DNA from: Actinoallomurus iriomotensis
Lineage (GTDB): Bacteria; Actinomycetota; Actinomycetes; Streptosporangiales; Streptosporangiaceae
Length of the DNA stretch: 64,000 nucleotides
Assembly (NCBI RefSeq): GCF_030269445.1
Contig: NZ_BSTJ01000008.1
Span: 186,001-250,000, forward strand
Reading direction: 5' to 3'
The first letter of the stretch is position 1, and each line of letters begins with the position of its first letter. Shown here one piece after another: positions 41,621-50,765 of the stretch. The notes under the pieces are model-generated. The model saw only the letters and a list, made by a program, of their open reading frames with translations, was not told the DNA's origin and did not search any database. A program made the position numbers and the translations under genes.

Positions 41621-42118
41621 TCACGCCCCGTGCGACCACTCCTCCAGCGCGCGGTAGTCGTCGTCCAGGCCCACCCGGGCATCGACGCGACGCAGCAGGG
41701 ACCGCCCTGGATGCCGGGCGGCCACCCAGGCGCGGTCGGCGTCGGTGATCTCATCGTCCACCCAGGCGAAGGCGCGCCCCGCCGCCCAGGCGACGAGCGT
41801 GCGGGTCTTCCAGTGCAGGCCGTCGCGCTCGTCCCGCTCGTCGAGGTCGGAGGGCTCGGGCCAGGCGACCACGGCCAGCCGCGGCAGGCCGAGCCGCGGG
41901 CCGACGCACTCGTTGGCGTCGTCCATCCACGTCGTCGCCCACACCGGCTCGCAGGGCAGCGCCGCCAGCCGGGGCCCGTGTGCGGGATCGATCCTGGTCA
42001 GCAGCGGATGGGGTTCGGGGCGATCCGCCGGATGGACGGGGTACGGCCCCGCGCCGAACGGAATGAGAGGCCCGTCGACGTCGAGGAACAGCAGCGGACG
42101 CCGTTCGAGATCTGCCAC
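41621..42118 (-). CDS. HAD-like hydrolase domain protein
   Basis: A 165-residue protein beginning RRPLLFLDVDGPLIPFG, the HAD motif D-x-D-G with the nucleophile Asp. It later has VWATTWMDDANECVGPRLGL and FAWVDDEITDADRAWV (the acidic motif IV). This matches the short 'HAD domain in Swiss Army Knife RNA repair' type found alone in actinobacteria. GTG 42118 is used; a TTG at 42136 overlapping the upstream stop (TTGA) is possible. Encoded directly after the nitronate monooxygenase gene. Confidence 0.75.
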   Translation of the reverse strand: MADLERRPLLFLDVDGPLIPFGAGPYPVHPADRPEPHPLLTRIDPAHGPRLAALPCEPVWATTWMDDANECVGPRLGLPRLAVVAWPEPSDLDERDERDGLHWKTRTLVAWAAGRAFAWVDDEITDADRAWVAARHPGRSLLRRVDARVGLDDDYRALEEWSHGA

Positions 42119-42132
42119 CCGAGCGGTCCGGA

Positions 42133-43095
42133 TCAACGCCGGCCCGCCCGGGCCAGTGCCTGCTCGGCCTCGGTGGCCAGAGCGGTCACGAGATCGGCCG
42201 CCGAGGGCAGGTCGGTGATGAGGTCGACGGCCTCGCCGGCCCACACCGGCAGCGGGGGAACGGCGCCGCGTGCGACGTCGTCCCGGTAGTCCTGTCTCGC
42301 GGAGGGGTCGGCGGCGAGTTCGGCCTCCCGGCCGCGCCATCGGTCGAGGTGAGGATGGCCGAGGGTGCGGGCGGTGTACTTCGCGGGCCAGGGGGAGCCG
42401 CGGACGATGTCCAGCACGCTGCTGCGCTCGGTGTCCTCCGCGCCGCCCTCGACGATCGCCTTGCTGATGGAGGGGGCGACCACGGCCTCGGCGGTGGCCT
42501 GGAACCGGGTGCCGATGAGCGCCCCGGCCGCGCCCAGGGCCAGCGCCGCCGCCACGCCGCGGCCATCGGCGATCCCGCCGGCCGCCAGCACCGGCACCGG
42601 CGCCGCCAGATCCACCACGACCGGTACGAACGGCAGGGTGGACCGTCCGTGCCGGGCCCCGTGCCCGCCGCTCTCGGTGCCCTGGGCGACGATGACGTCG
42701 GCGCCCAGGTCCACGGCCCGCCTGGCCTCCTCCAGATCGGTGACCTGGACGACCAGCGCCGCCCCCGCCCGGCGGATGAGTTCCGCGAACGGGCCCGGGT
42801 CGCCGAAGGACAGCATCACCGCGCGGGGGCCGTACTCCAGCGCCCGCTCGACCGCCCCGGCGTCGGCCGACCAGGCCAGGAAACCGACGCCCCACGGTCC
42901 GTCCGTGCTCTCGGCGACGATCGGCAGCTCGCGGTCCAGCCAGGTCCGATCGCCTCGCCCACCGCCGAGCATCCCGAGCCCGCCGCCGCGAGAGACGGCC
43001 GCCGCGAGCGCCCCGCCGGCCGACCCGCCCATCGGTGCGAGCGCGATCGGATGCCGCACACCGAACAACTCCGTGAACGCCGTCGACAACGTCAT
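42133..43095 (-). CDS. Nitronate monooxygenase family protein
   Basis: A 320-residue FMN TIM-barrel protein: FGVRHPIALAPMGGSAGGAL, GGGLGMLGGG, VIVAQGTESGGHGARHG (phosphate/FMN loop with catalytic-type His) and VPVLAAGGIADGRGVAAALA, then LGAAGALIGTRFQAT. It would oxidise alkyl nitronates such as propionate 3-nitronate. First gene of a pair with the HAD gene, followed within 14 bases. Confidence 0.88.
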   Translation of the reverse strand: MTLSTAFTELFGVRHPIALAPMGGSAGGALAAAVSRGGGLGMLGGGRGDRTWLDRELPIVAESTDGPWGVGFLAWSADAGAVERALEYGPRAVMLSFGDPGPFAELIRRAGAALVVQVTDLEEARRAVDLGADVIVAQGTESGGHGARHGRSTLPFVPVVVDLAAPVPVLAAGGIADGRGVAAALALGAAGALIGTRFQATAEAVVAPSISKAIVEGGAEDTERSSVLDIVRGSPWPAKYTARTLGHPHLDRWRGREAELAADPSARQDYRDDVARGAVPPLPVWAGEAVDLITDLPSAADLVTALATEAEQALARAGRR

Positions 43096-43201
43096 CGCCC
43101 CATCATCCGCCCGCCGTCCGGCAGGCGGACCGGCGCTTTCGACGATTCAGACGAGAGCTAAATCTCTACCCGGCCGGGCGCGCGTCCGTTGAGCTGGAGC
43201 C

Positions 43202-44053
43202 GTGAGCCACGCCTTTCCCCTCGTCCCCGCCCTCGCCGTCATCTTCGCCGGTGTCCTGCACGCCACCTGGAACGCCCTGGCCAAGGCGGCGCCCGACCGG
43301 TACGCCGGGTTCGCCCTCATCGGCACCGCCCAGGGCGCGGCCGGGCTGCTCATGGTGCTCGCGGCCGGGACGCCGGCGCGCGCCTCGTGGCCCTGGATCG
43401 CCGCCTCCGTCGCGCTGCACGTCGTCTACACGGCCCTGCTCGCCCGCTCGTACGAGCTGGGCGACTTCAACCAGGTCTATCCGCTCGCCCGCGGCACCGG
43501 GCCGTTGATCGTGGCGTTCGTCGCCGCCACGACACTCGGGGAGAGCCTCTCCGTCTTCCAGCTCGCGGGCGTCGCGGCGGTCTGCGGCGGTCTCGGCGCC
43601 CTGGCGTTCGCGGGCGGGGTGTCGCGGCGGCAGGCCGGCGCCATCGGCGCCGCGCTCCTCACCGGCGTCTCGATCGCCGGGTACACCCTGATCGACGGCG
43701 TCGGCGTACGGCACGCGGGCACGGCCGTCGGCTACAGCGGATGGCTCTTCTTCTGCATGGGCCCGCCGGTCGTCGCCTGGGTGTACCTGGCGCGCGGGGC
43801 GGCCGTGTGGCGCGGCGTCGCCGCCCAGTGGCGGCTCGGCCTGCCCGGCGGCCTGATCTCCGTGCTCGGCTACGGCATCGTCGTGTGGGCGCAGACGCGC
43901 GGGGCGCTCGCCGCCGTCGCGGCCCTGCGGGAGACCGGCGTGATCAGTGGTGCCGTCATCGGAGCGGTCTTCTTCCGCGAGCGGATGGGCCTGCCGCGGT
44001 TCGCCGCCGCCGGCGTGGTCGTCGTCGGCGTCGCGCTCATCAACGTGCACTGA
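43202..44053 (+). CDS. DMT/EamA-family transporter
   Basis: A 283-residue membrane protein with about ten hydrophobic helices in two EamA repeats: FAGVLHATWNALAKAAPDRY, GDFNQVYPLARGTGPLIVAF and GVISGAVIGAVFFRERMGLP. The family exports or imports small metabolites such as amino acids or sugars. GTG 43202 has GGAG eight bases upstream. It is followed after 45 bases by an ABM-domain gene on the same strand. Confidence 0.85.
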   Translation: MSHAFPLVPALAVIFAGVLHATWNALAKAAPDRYAGFALIGTAQGAAGLLMVLAAGTPARASWPWIAASVALHVVYTALLARSYELGDFNQVYPLARGTGPLIVAFVAATTLGESLSVFQLAGVAAVCGGLGALAFAGGVSRRQAGAIGAALLTGVSIAGYTLIDGVGVRHAGTAVGYSGWLFFCMGPPVVAWVYLARGAAVWRGVAAQWRLGLPGGLISVLGYGIVVWAQTRGALAAVAALRETGVISGAVIGAVFFRERMGLPRFAAAGVVVVGVALINVH

Positions 44054-44098
44054 CCTGCCCGCGGTTTCGACGCCGCGTGAGCGGTGAGAGTGACCCGA

Positions 44099-44716
44099 AT
44101 GAACGGTTCCGAGCAGGATGCCCACCCTGCCACCGTCGTGTTCACCTGGGACGTCACCCCGGGCCGCGAGGCGGAGTTCGAGACGTGGGCGCACGGCGTC
44201 AACGACACCGCGACGGACTTCCCTGGTCACCGCGGGGCGACCTGGCTGCGCGCGGAGGGGTCGCGGCACCGCTACTACACGGTGCTCAACTTCGTCGACG
44301 AGGAGCGCCTGGACGCCTGGATGAACTCCGACGAGCGCGACGAGTGGCTGGAGCGGCTCGATGGCATCGCCAAGGAGCACCGTCACCACACCACGGGCCT
44401 GGAGACCTGGTTCAGTCTGCCGGGCGAGGCGGTGCCTCCGCCGGCGCGTACGAAGATGGTGCTGGTCACCCTCCTGGCGGTCTACCCGCTCAGCCTCTTC
44501 TTCCAGGGGCTCGTCGCGCCGTGGACGCAGAGCTGGCCGCTGCCGCTCCGCGCCGCGCTGTTCCCCCTCGTCGTCGTGCCCACGCTCACGTACGCGTTCA
44601 TGCCGGGGCTGAGCCGCGCGTTCCGCGGCTGGCTGTACCCGCCGCACCGGACGCACCGCCCCGCACGGCGCACGGACCGGCACGAGACCGGGAACGTCTC
44701 ACACCGGCCTTCGTGA
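44099..44716 (+). CDS. Antibiotic biosynthesis monooxygenase-like (ABM) domain with C-terminal membrane helices
   Basis: A 205-residue protein. Residues 10-110 form an ABM ferredoxin-like fold (TVVFTWDVTPGREAEFETWA, YYTVLNFVDEERLDAWMNSD). Residues 120-175 contain two hydrophobic helices (MVLVTLLAVYPLSLFFQGLV, LPLRAALFPLVVVPTLTYAF), and a basic tail follows. This matches known actinobacterial membrane ABM proteins of unknown role, possibly quinone-related. ATG 44099 follows GTGAGAG; GTG 44084 is an alternative. Confidence 0.8.
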   Translation: MNGSEQDAHPATVVFTWDVTPGREAEFETWAHGVNDTATDFPGHRGATWLRAEGSRHRYYTVLNFVDEERLDAWMNSDERDEWLERLDGIAKEHRHHTTGLETWFSLPGEAVPPPARTKMVLVTLLAVYPLSLFFQGLVAPWTQSWPLPLRAALFPLVVVPTLTYAFMPGLSRAFRGWLYPPHRTHRPARRTDRHETGNVSHRPS

Positions 44717-44747
44717 GCGCCGCGGCCCGGGCCTGCCGCCGGGAGGC

Positions 44748-45971
44748 TCACGATCGTGCGTCGCCGGTCGTGGCCATCGCGTCCGCCCGGCCGTCGATCA
44801 CGCGGTTGTAGACCGTCTCCGTCTCGGCCGCGATCCGGCTCCAGGAGTACCGTTCGCGCGCCCGCACCGCGGCCGCGGCCGCCAGGGACGGGCCCAGGCG
44901 GGGGTCGGTCAGCAGCCGCCGCAGCCGCCCGGCCAGGGCGCTCGGCACCAGCGGCGGGACGTACAGGCCGGTCACCCCGTCGACGACCGTGTCCAGGTGG
45001 CCGCCGACCGAGGAGACGATCACCGGCACGCCGCACGCCATGGCCTCGATCGCCGTGATCCCGAACGGCTCGTACCAGGGCACGGACACGACGACGTCGG
45101 CGGAGCGGATCAGCGCCGGCATGTCGTCGTGCCGGACCGCGCCGGTGAACAGCACCCGGTCGGCGACGCCCCGCGCCAGCGCCAGGCGCCGCAGCCGCAG
45201 CGCCTCGGGATCGCGTCCCAGGTCCGCGTGGCCGGGGCCGCCGGCCACGACCAGCTCCGCGTCCGGCACGTGGCACAGCGCCTCGATGACGGTGTCCACG
45301 CCCTTGCGCGGCACGAGGCGGCCGGTCGTGAGCAGGCGCGGCCGGTCCCCGCGCGGGGCGACCGGCCCGTCGGGGCGGAAGCGCTCGACGTCGACCCCGC
45401 ACGGCACCACGTGGACCGCGCCGGGCGGGACGCCGTAGGACTCCAGCTCCCGTACCTCGTCCGCGCACGTGGCGATCACCGCGGCGGCGTCCCGGCCCAC
45501 CTGGGCCTCGACGCGGAGCCGCTGGGGCGGGCTGGTGTCCGCGTCCCGCTGGTAGCGGCGCTTGACGCTGCCGAGCGCGTGGAACGTCTGCACCACCGGG
45601 ACGTCGAGGTCCCGTGCTCCGCCCATCGCCGCCAGCCCGCTCATCCAGAAGTGCGCGTGCACGACGTCCGGCGGGTCCACGGCCCATCGCCGCGCCAGCC
45701 GCTCGGCGAACTCGGCCATGTGCGGCAGGAGCTCGTCCCGGGCGACCGGCCGCGCGGGCCCGGCCCGTACGTGCTCCACCGTGACGCCGGGCGCGTAGCC
45801 GACCGAGTCCGGCAGCGCGACGTCGTCGCGCCGGGTGTGCACCGTGACCTCGTGGCCGCGCCGCGCCAGCGCGGTGGCGAGGGCGCCGACGTGGACGTTC
45901 TGCCCGCCGGCGTCGACGCCGCCGGGCGTCGCGAGCGGGCTGGCGTGCTCGGAGACCATGTCGATTCTCAA
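44748..45971 (-). CDS. GT4-family glycosyltransferase (GT-B, sucrose/trehalose-synthase-like)
   Basis: A 407-residue enzyme beginning MRIDMVSEHASPLATPGGVD, AGGQNVHV, the conserved start of this actinobacterial group. Donor-binding residues are clear: LLTTGRLVPRKGVDTVIEAL and VVSVPWYEPFGITAIEAMAC (E-x7-E), then GVPVIVSSVGGHLDTVVDG. A nucleotide-sugar donor is expected; acceptor unknown. The TTG at 45971 is used as start because GAGGAG lies six bases upstream and homology begins there; a farther GTG at 46013 overlaps a palindrome. Confidence 0.85.
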   Translation of the reverse strand: MRIDMVSEHASPLATPGGVDAGGQNVHVGALATALARRGHEVTVHTRRDDVALPDSVGYAPGVTVEHVRAGPARPVARDELLPHMAEFAERLARRWAVDPPDVVHAHFWMSGLAAMGGARDLDVPVVQTFHALGSVKRRYQRDADTSPPQRLRVEAQVGRDAAAVIATCADEVRELESYGVPPGAVHVVPCGVDVERFRPDGPVAPRGDRPRLLTTGRLVPRKGVDTVIEALCHVPDAELVVAGGPGHADLGRDPEALRLRRLALARGVADRVLFTGAVRHDDMPALIRSADVVVSVPWYEPFGITAIEAMACGVPVIVSSVGGHLDTVVDGVTGLYVPPLVPSALAGRLRRLLTDPRLGPSLAAAAAVRARERYSWSRIAAETETVYNRVIDGRADAMATTGDARS

Positions 45972-46411
45972 AAGTGCTCCTCTACGCGGTGGCCTACGGA
46001 AGAGCCTTGCCACAGCGACAATGTCGCCAAACTCGCCACAGATTAGGCAAAATCAGCTATTCTGCGGTCGTTTCCGGCGGGCGCGGTTCGCGATGCGCCG
46101 CCTCAACCCCATGTCGCACCGCTCGGCAGTGCTCAAACATGATCCGCCTGCTGAGCTGCGGCGATGGCTGCCTGGATTGCCGTAATAATGGGGTAATTAT
46201 TACTATTTGCGCGACGATGAATTAACGTGCGGGAAACGCCGCTGAGGGGTGTGGCGCAGGTGCGAGCGCGTTTGACGGGCGTACGTCGGGGCACAGACGG
46301 CGAGGCCGGAGTCGCGCGTGAAAGTTGCAGTGCCTTTCTCGGTCCGGAGCGCGGAACCGGCCCGGTTGTGCCATCGTGCGGAAGACGATGAGCCCGGGAA
46401 GGGAGCGGCGC
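45972..46411. other. 440-bp non-coding divergent region, locally AT-rich
   Basis: No convincing gene. It holds the leader and promoter of the GT4 gene, a 13-bp palindrome (46015-46027), an AT-rich perfect inverted repeat GTAATAAT-N6-ATTATTAC (46182-46203) and the leader of the BON gene. The stretch 46180-46225 is far richer in A+T than any neighbour. Confidence 0.6.
46015..46027. promoter_or_regulatory. Palindrome upstream of the GT4 gene
   Basis: GCGACA-A-TGTCGC, a perfect 13-base dyad about 44 bases upstream of the TTG start. Operator-like; the binding protein is unknown. Confidence 0.35.
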
Positions 46412-46675
46412 ATGGCCACCGACAACGCCTCGCATCCTCTCGCGGTTCACATCAGGGACCGGCTCGCCTCCGATGCCCGCACGGTGGAGTTCGGCATCGA
46501 CGTCGTCGTCCGCGAGGACGTGGTCGTCCTGCGGGGACAGGTGGCCACCGCCCGGCGCAGGGCGCTGATCGAGGCGGTCGCCCGCGAGGCCGCCTCCGGC
46601 CTGCGCATCGCCAACGACGTCACCGTCGTCGAACTTCCACACCAGACACGACGCGTCGACGGCGCCTCGTGGTGA
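46412..46675 (+). CDS. BON-domain protein
   Basis: An 87-residue protein with one BON domain: IRDRLASDARTVEFGIDVVV, REDVVVLRGQVATARRRALI, EAVAREAASGLRIANDVTVV. BON domains bind phospholipid or envelope surfaces; without a signal peptide this is probably cytoplasmic or a partner for a stress protein. ATG 46412 has AAGGGAG upstream; ATG 46388 in frame is possible. Its last codons (GACGGCGCCTCGTGGTGA) are repeated twice downstream as part of a tandem duplication. Confidence 0.8.
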   Translation: MATDNASHPLAVHIRDRLASDARTVEFGIDVVVREDVVVLRGQVATARRRALIEAVAREAASGLRIANDVTVVELPHQTRRVDGASW

Positions 46676-46925
46676 CTGTGCCGGTCACGGCCCGGTGAGG
46701 CGGGACCGTACGCGCCGGCCGGCCCGCGGTTGGGCCGGGCGCGGCACATCGACGGTGCCTCGTGGTGACCCTGCCGGTCACGTCCTGGTGAGGCGGAATC
46801 GTACGTGCTGGTCGGGCCGTAGCAGGGCCGCGCGCGGACGGTGCCTCGTGGTGACCCTGCCGGTCACGGCCCGGTGAGGCGGAATCGTACGCGCTGGCCG
46901 GGCCGTAGCTGGGCCGCGCGCGGCA
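46656..46925. repeat. Three tandem copies of the BON/pxpC junction
   Basis: Units begin at 46656, 46749 and about 46835 (periods 93 and about 86). Each contains, in order, GACGG(C/T)GCCTCGTGGTGA (the 3' end of the BON gene) and CGGTCACG...GTGAGGCGG (antisense of the 3' end of pxpC). Unit 1 keeps the true BON stop and unit 3 the true pxpC stop; unit 2 is a decayed copy of both. Confidence 0.85.
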
Positions 46926-47697
46926 CGTCGTCGGCGGCCAGCACCGCCGCGACGGGGTAACCCCCGGTCGTGGGATGGTCGGCGAGGAAGATGATCGGCA
47001 GCCCGTTCGGCGGCACCTGCAGGGAGCCGGTGACCATGCCCTCGCTCGGCAGTTCGCCCTCCCGGCGCCTGGTCAGCGCCGGGCCCTCCAGCCGCACGCC
47101 GACGCGGTTGCTCTGCGCCGTCACCTCGTACGCCGCGCGGGTCAGCGGCTCCAGGCTCTCGAACCAGTCGTCGCGCGGGCCGGGCGCGATCCGCAGCACC
47201 GGCTCGGTCTCCGGCTCCGGCACCGGCGCGACGTCCACGGTGATCGGGCCCGTCGCGTGACCGCGGCCCAGGCGGTCGCCGGCGGACAGCGGCGGCGGGC
47301 CGAGCCCCGAGAGCACGTCGGTGGAGCGGCTGCCGAGCACCGGTTCCACCTCGACGCCGCCGCGGACCGCGACATAGGTGCGCACCCCCGAGGACGGCGC
47401 GCCGAACTCCACCACCGTGCCGGCCGGGACGTGGAACGGCGCGTTCATCGTCCCCGGCCGTACGGGCAGCGGCGCGCCGGTGACCGCGATCCACGCCCCG
47501 GCGTCGAACCGCAGCGCGGCGCCCCCGAACGTCAGCTCGAGCCCGGCCGCCCCTTCGTCGTTGCCGACCAGGCGGTTCGCCAGGCACAGGCTGGGCCGGT
47601 CCGCCGCGCCCGAGTGCGGCACGCCCAGGTGCGCGTAGCCCGCGCGGCCCAGGTCCTGGACGGTGGCGAGCGGCCCGGAGCGCACGACCTCGATCAT
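46864..47697 (-). CDS. pxpC: 5-oxoprolinase subunit C (biotin-dependent carboxyltransferase fold)
   Basis: A 277-residue protein with MIEVVRSGPLATVQDLGRAG, YAHLGVPHSGAADRPSLCLA, VGNDEGAAGLELTFGG and YPVAAVLAADDVPRAAQLRP, the KipA/allophanate hydrolase subunit 2 domain. With PxpB and PxpA it forms the ATP-dependent 5-oxoprolinase that opens pyroglutamate to glutamate in the cytoplasm. Last gene of a four-gene operon; its ATG overlaps pxpB by four bases. Its 3' end is triplicated downstream. Confidence 0.9.
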   Translation of the reverse strand: MIEVVRSGPLATVQDLGRAGYAHLGVPHSGAADRPSLCLANRLVGNDEGAAGLELTFGGAALRFDAGAWIAVTGAPLPVRPGTMNAPFHVPAGTVVEFGAPSSGVRTYVAVRGGVEVEPVLGSRSTDVLSGLGPPPLSAGDRLGRGHATGPITVDVAPVPEPETEPVLRIAPGPRDDWFESLEPLTRAAYEVTAQSNRVGVRLEGPALTRRREGELPSEGMVTGSLQVPPNGLPIIFLADHPTTGGYPVAAVLAADDVPRAAQLRPGQRVRFRLTGP

Positions 47698-48293
47698 GCG
47701 CGCGCCTCGAAACGCACCCGGGTGCCGGGCTGGAGCAGCGACGGCGGCTCACGGTCGGGATCCCACAGCCGCAGCGTCGTACGGCCGAGGAGCCGCCATC
47801 CGCCGGGCGAGGACGACGGATAGATCGCCCCGTACGGCCCGGCGATCGCCACCGACCCGGCCGGGACCGCGGTGCGCGGGGAGTCGCGGCGCGGCACGTG
47901 CAGGCGCTCGTCGAGGCCGGTCAGGTAGCCGAACCCGGGGGAGAACCCCAGGTACGCCACGACGTACTCGGCCGCCGCGTGCCGCTCGACGACCTGCGCG
48001 CGGGTCAGCCCGGTGATCGCGGCGACCTCGTCCAGGTCCGCGCCGTCGTAGACGACCGGCACGCGCAGCGGCTCGCCGCCCGCCGTACTCGTCTCCGGCA
48101 GCGGCAGGTCGCCCAGCAGCGCGCCGAGCGGGCCGAGGTCGGTGCCCGGCGCGGTCGTCACCAGCACGGTGCCGGCGCCCGGGACGACGTCGACGATCTC
48201 GGTCCGGCCGAGCGCCCGGACGGCGGCGTGCAGCCGGTGCGGCGTCTCGGTCTCGACCAGCAGGGCGGCGTCGCCCGCCCGGAGCACCTTCAC
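47694..48293 (-). CDS. pxpB: 5-oxoprolinase subunit B
   Basis: A 199-residue protein, KipI/allophanate hydrolase subunit 1 fold: VLRAGDAALLVETE, PVVYDGADLDEVAAITGLTR, EYVVAYLGFSPGFGYLTGLD, VPRRDSPRTAVPAGSVAIAG, SSSPGGWRLLGRT. The conserved F-x-P-G-F-x-Y-L segment is the ATP/substrate region. It is coupled by ATGA overlaps to pxpA upstream and pxpC downstream. The protein is shorter than many family members but complete. Confidence 0.9.
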   Translation of the reverse strand: MKVLRAGDAALLVETETPHRLHAAVRALGRTEIVDVVPGAGTVLVTTAPGTDLGPLGALLGDLPLPETSTAGGEPLRVPVVYDGADLDEVAAITGLTRAQVVERHAAAEYVVAYLGFSPGFGYLTGLDERLHVPRRDSPRTAVPAGSVAIAGPYGAIYPSSSPGGWRLLGRTTLRLWDPDREPPSLLQPGTRVRFEARA

Positions 48294-49033
48294 GCGAACG
48301 GCCCCAGGCGGACGCCGGCGCGTTCGATGGTCGTGCGGACGGCCCTGGCCAGCCCGACCGCGCCGGGCGTGTCACCGTGCACGCACATGGACCGCGCGGC
48401 CACGCGTACCACCGAGCCGCCGATCGACTCGACCGTGCCGTCGACCGCCATCCGTACGGCGCGGGCCGCGACCTCCTGCTCGTCCTCGATCACCGCGCCG
48501 GGCCGGCGGCGGGACACCAGGGTGCCGTCGGGGTTGTAGGCGCGGTCGGCGAAGCACTCGTCGACCACGGTGACGCCCCCGACGTCGTGCAGCGCCGAAC
48601 CGGGCAGCGTCAGCAGCGGCAGCGACGGGTCGTACGCGATGACCGCCGCGGCCACCGCCTCCGCCTGCGCGGGATCGCGAACGAGGCGGTTGTAGAGCGC
48701 GCCGTGCGGCTTGACGTAACGGACCCGGCCGCCCTCCGCGCGCGCGATGCCGTCGAGCGCGGCGATCTGGTAGAGGATCTCGGCGGTCAGTTCCTCCGGC
48801 GCGACGTCCATCTCCCGGCGGCCGAACCCCGCCAGGTCGCGGTAGGACACCTGCGCGCCGATCGCCACGCCCCGCTCCACCGCCGCCGCACAGGTGCGCC
48901 GCATGATCAGCGGATCGCCCGCGTGAAAGCCGCAGGCGACGTTCGCGCTGGTGACGATGGACAGCAGGGCGAGGTCGTCGCCGAGCCGCCACGGCCCGAA
49001 CCCCTCACCCAGATCCGCGTTCAAGTCGATCAT
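48290..49033 (-). CDS. pxpA: 5-oxoprolinase subunit A (LamB/YcsF family)
   Basis: A 247-residue TIM-barrel-like protein opening [20 protein letters not shown], then [40 protein letters not shown] and VKPHGALYN, all LamB/YcsF signatures. It provides part of the 5-oxoproline active site. Coupled by overlap with the DUF1445 gene upstream and pxpB downstream. Start fixed by the ATGA overlap. Confidence 0.92.
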   Translation of the reverse strand: MIDLNADLGEGFGPWRLGDDLALLSIVTSANVACGFHAGDPLIMRRTCAAAVERGVAIGAQVSYRDLAGFGRREMDVAPEELTAEILYQIAALDGIARAEGGRVRYVKPHGALYNRLVRDPAQAEAVAAAVIAYDPSLPLLTLPGSALHDVGGVTVVDECFADRAYNPDGTLVSRRRPGAVIEDEQEVAARAVRMAVDGTVESIGGSVVRVAARSMCVHGDTPGAVGLARAVRTTIERAGVRLGPFA

Positions 49034-49824
49034 TGCGCCAGGTTCTCATCCGACCGGTCCGTGATGAGCATCCGGCCGGGCGAATGCGTGATCACGAAGG
49101 GCGCCTCCGAGGCCATCACGACGGCCTGCGGGGTCACGCCACAGGCCCAGAACACCGAGACGTCGCCGTCCGCGAACTCCACGGCGTCCCCGAAGTCGGG
49201 CCGGTCGAGCGACGCGATGCCCAGCTCGGCCGGGTCGCCCACGTGCACGGGCGCCCCGTGCGCCAGAGGATGGCCCGCCGTGATCTCGATGGCCGTGGTG
49301 ACGAGGCCGGCGGGCACCGGCCGCATCGAGACGACGAGCGGCCCGGCCAGGCGCCCGGCCGGCCGGCACGGCCGGGAGGTGACGTACATCGGCACGTTGC
49401 GGCCCTGCTCGACGTGGCGCAGCGGCACGCCGGCCGTGGCCAGCGCCGTCTCGAACGTGAAGCTGCAACCGAGCAGCAGCGCGACCAGGTCGTCGCGCCA
49501 GTACTCGGTGACGTCCGGGACCTCGGCGACGAGCCGCCCGTGCTCGTACACCCGGTACGCCGGCAGGTCGGTGCGCAGGTCGGCGGTGGCGATCTCGCGG
49601 GCGTGCGGGTCACCGGGATCGGTGACCTCCAGGAGCGGGCACGGCCCGGGGTTGCGGAGGGCGAACAGCAGCGCGTCGAAGGCCAGGTCGCGCGGCACGG
49701 CGAGCAGGTTCGCCTGGACGTGTCCCCGGCACCAGCCGCTCGTGGTCTCGGGCACCTCGCCGGTGCGGAAGACCTCGCGCGCCTGGGAGGGGGTGAGGAT
49801 GCCGGGTTGCTCGAGAGCGGTCAT
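49030..49824 (-). CDS. DUF1445 putative hydro-lyase / D-glutamate cyclase-like
   Basis: A 264-residue protein: [102 protein letters not shown]. This is the complete DUF1445 family. The human homologue (DGLUCY) interconverts D-glutamate and 5-oxo-D-proline, so its place as first gene of the pxpABC operon (4-base overlap) fits a route D-glutamate to 5-oxoproline to glutamate. That link is inference. Confidence 0.85.
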   Translation of the reverse strand: MTALEQPGILTPSQAREVFRTGEVPETTSGWCRGHVQANLLAVPRDLAFDALLFALRNPGPCPLLEVTDPGDPHAREIATADLRTDLPAYRVYEHGRLVAEVPDVTEYWRDDLVALLLGCSFTFETALATAGVPLRHVEQGRNVPMYVTSRPCRPAGRLAGPLVVSMRPVPAGLVTTAIEITAGHPLAHGAPVHVGDPAELGIASLDRPDFGDAVEFADGDVSVFWACGVTPQAVVMASEAPFVITHSPGRMLITDRSDENLAQ

Positions 49825-49889
49825 GCCACAGTCATGCCCGATCCAAGCGCGGACAGGCCGCCCGCGAGCGCCGAATCGGCTGCGGGCGG

Positions 49890-50666
49890 TCAGTCGCGCC
49901 GGTCGACGAAGAGCGTCTGCGCCACGCTGCCGAAGTCACCGCGCTCGTCGTAGAGCCGCGTCCGGCACAGGCCGCTTCCGGCCGGGCCGATCGTCGTGGC
50001 GGCGTCGAGACAGGTCCACTCGCCGGCCTGGGGCCGCAGCAGGTGCAGGGTGAAGTCCACGTTCGAGAACGTGTACGCCGCGAAGCTCAGCTCGGAGCTG
50101 ATGCCGCTGGCGGTGTCGGCGACTCCGGCGACCCGCTGCAGCGGCGTGGGCTCCTCGTCCGGCAGCACCGGAACGGCGAGCCGGGTCCACAGCACGGCCG
50201 GCCCGTTGAGCAGGACGCCGCCCTCGGCGAACCGCCACTCCAGCGCGTGGAAGTACCCGAAGTCGGGCAGCGGCGACTCGGTCAGGGCGGCATCCGGCAG
50301 CGGGAACCGCGGCGCCGCAGTCTCGGAGGCGATCACCTCGGTGTCGGCGCGCCGCAGGCGCCAGGCGCGCGCGTACGCGACCGGGCGGCCGTCGGCGACC
50401 ATCTCCGCGGCGACGGACTGCACCCGCCGCCCGGGCCGTACGACCTCGGTGTGCACGACGACCTCGCCGACCGGGATCGGCCCGAGGATGTCGATGGCGA
50501 GCTGCGAGACGGCCATGTCGGGCTGCGGGTCGGTGCGTTCGAGCTCACGCGTGAGCAGCGCCGCCGGCGGGCTGCCGTGCTGGTGCCGCGGATCCCACGG
50601 CCCCTGGGTCAGCTCGGTCGCCTGGAAGCGACCGTCACCGAGCGGACGGTAGAGGCTGTCGGCCAT
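49890..50666 (-). CDS. Thioesterase (hot-dog fold, acyl-CoA thioesterase-like)
   Basis: A 258-residue protein with two hot-dog halves: [40 protein letters not shown] and [20 protein letters not shown] with [20 protein letters not shown]. It matches TesB-like thioesterase-family proteins of actinobacteria. ATG 50666 has AAGGGA upstream. It sits between the pxp operon and a large hypothetical gene, on the same strand but with separate leaders. Confidence 0.8.
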   Translation of the reverse strand: MADSLYRPLGDGRFQATELTQGPWDPRHQHGSPPAALLTRELERTDPQPDMAVSQLAIDILGPIPVGEVVVHTEVVRPGRRVQSVAAEMVADGRPVAYARAWRLRRADTEVIASETAAPRFPLPDAALTESPLPDFGYFHALEWRFAEGGVLLNGPAVLWTRLAVPVLPDEEPTPLQRVAGVADTASGISSELSFAAYTFSNVDFTLHLLRPQAGEWTCLDAATTIGPAGSGLCRTRLYDERGDFGSVAQTLFVDRRD

Positions 50667-50765
50667 GGGAGTCCCTTCGGCATGTCCGGACGCCCGTGCG
50701 GGGGTGAACGGGCACGTCACGTCTCTACCATGATTCGGGCCGAATCGGGGATCCCCGCCGTGCGC

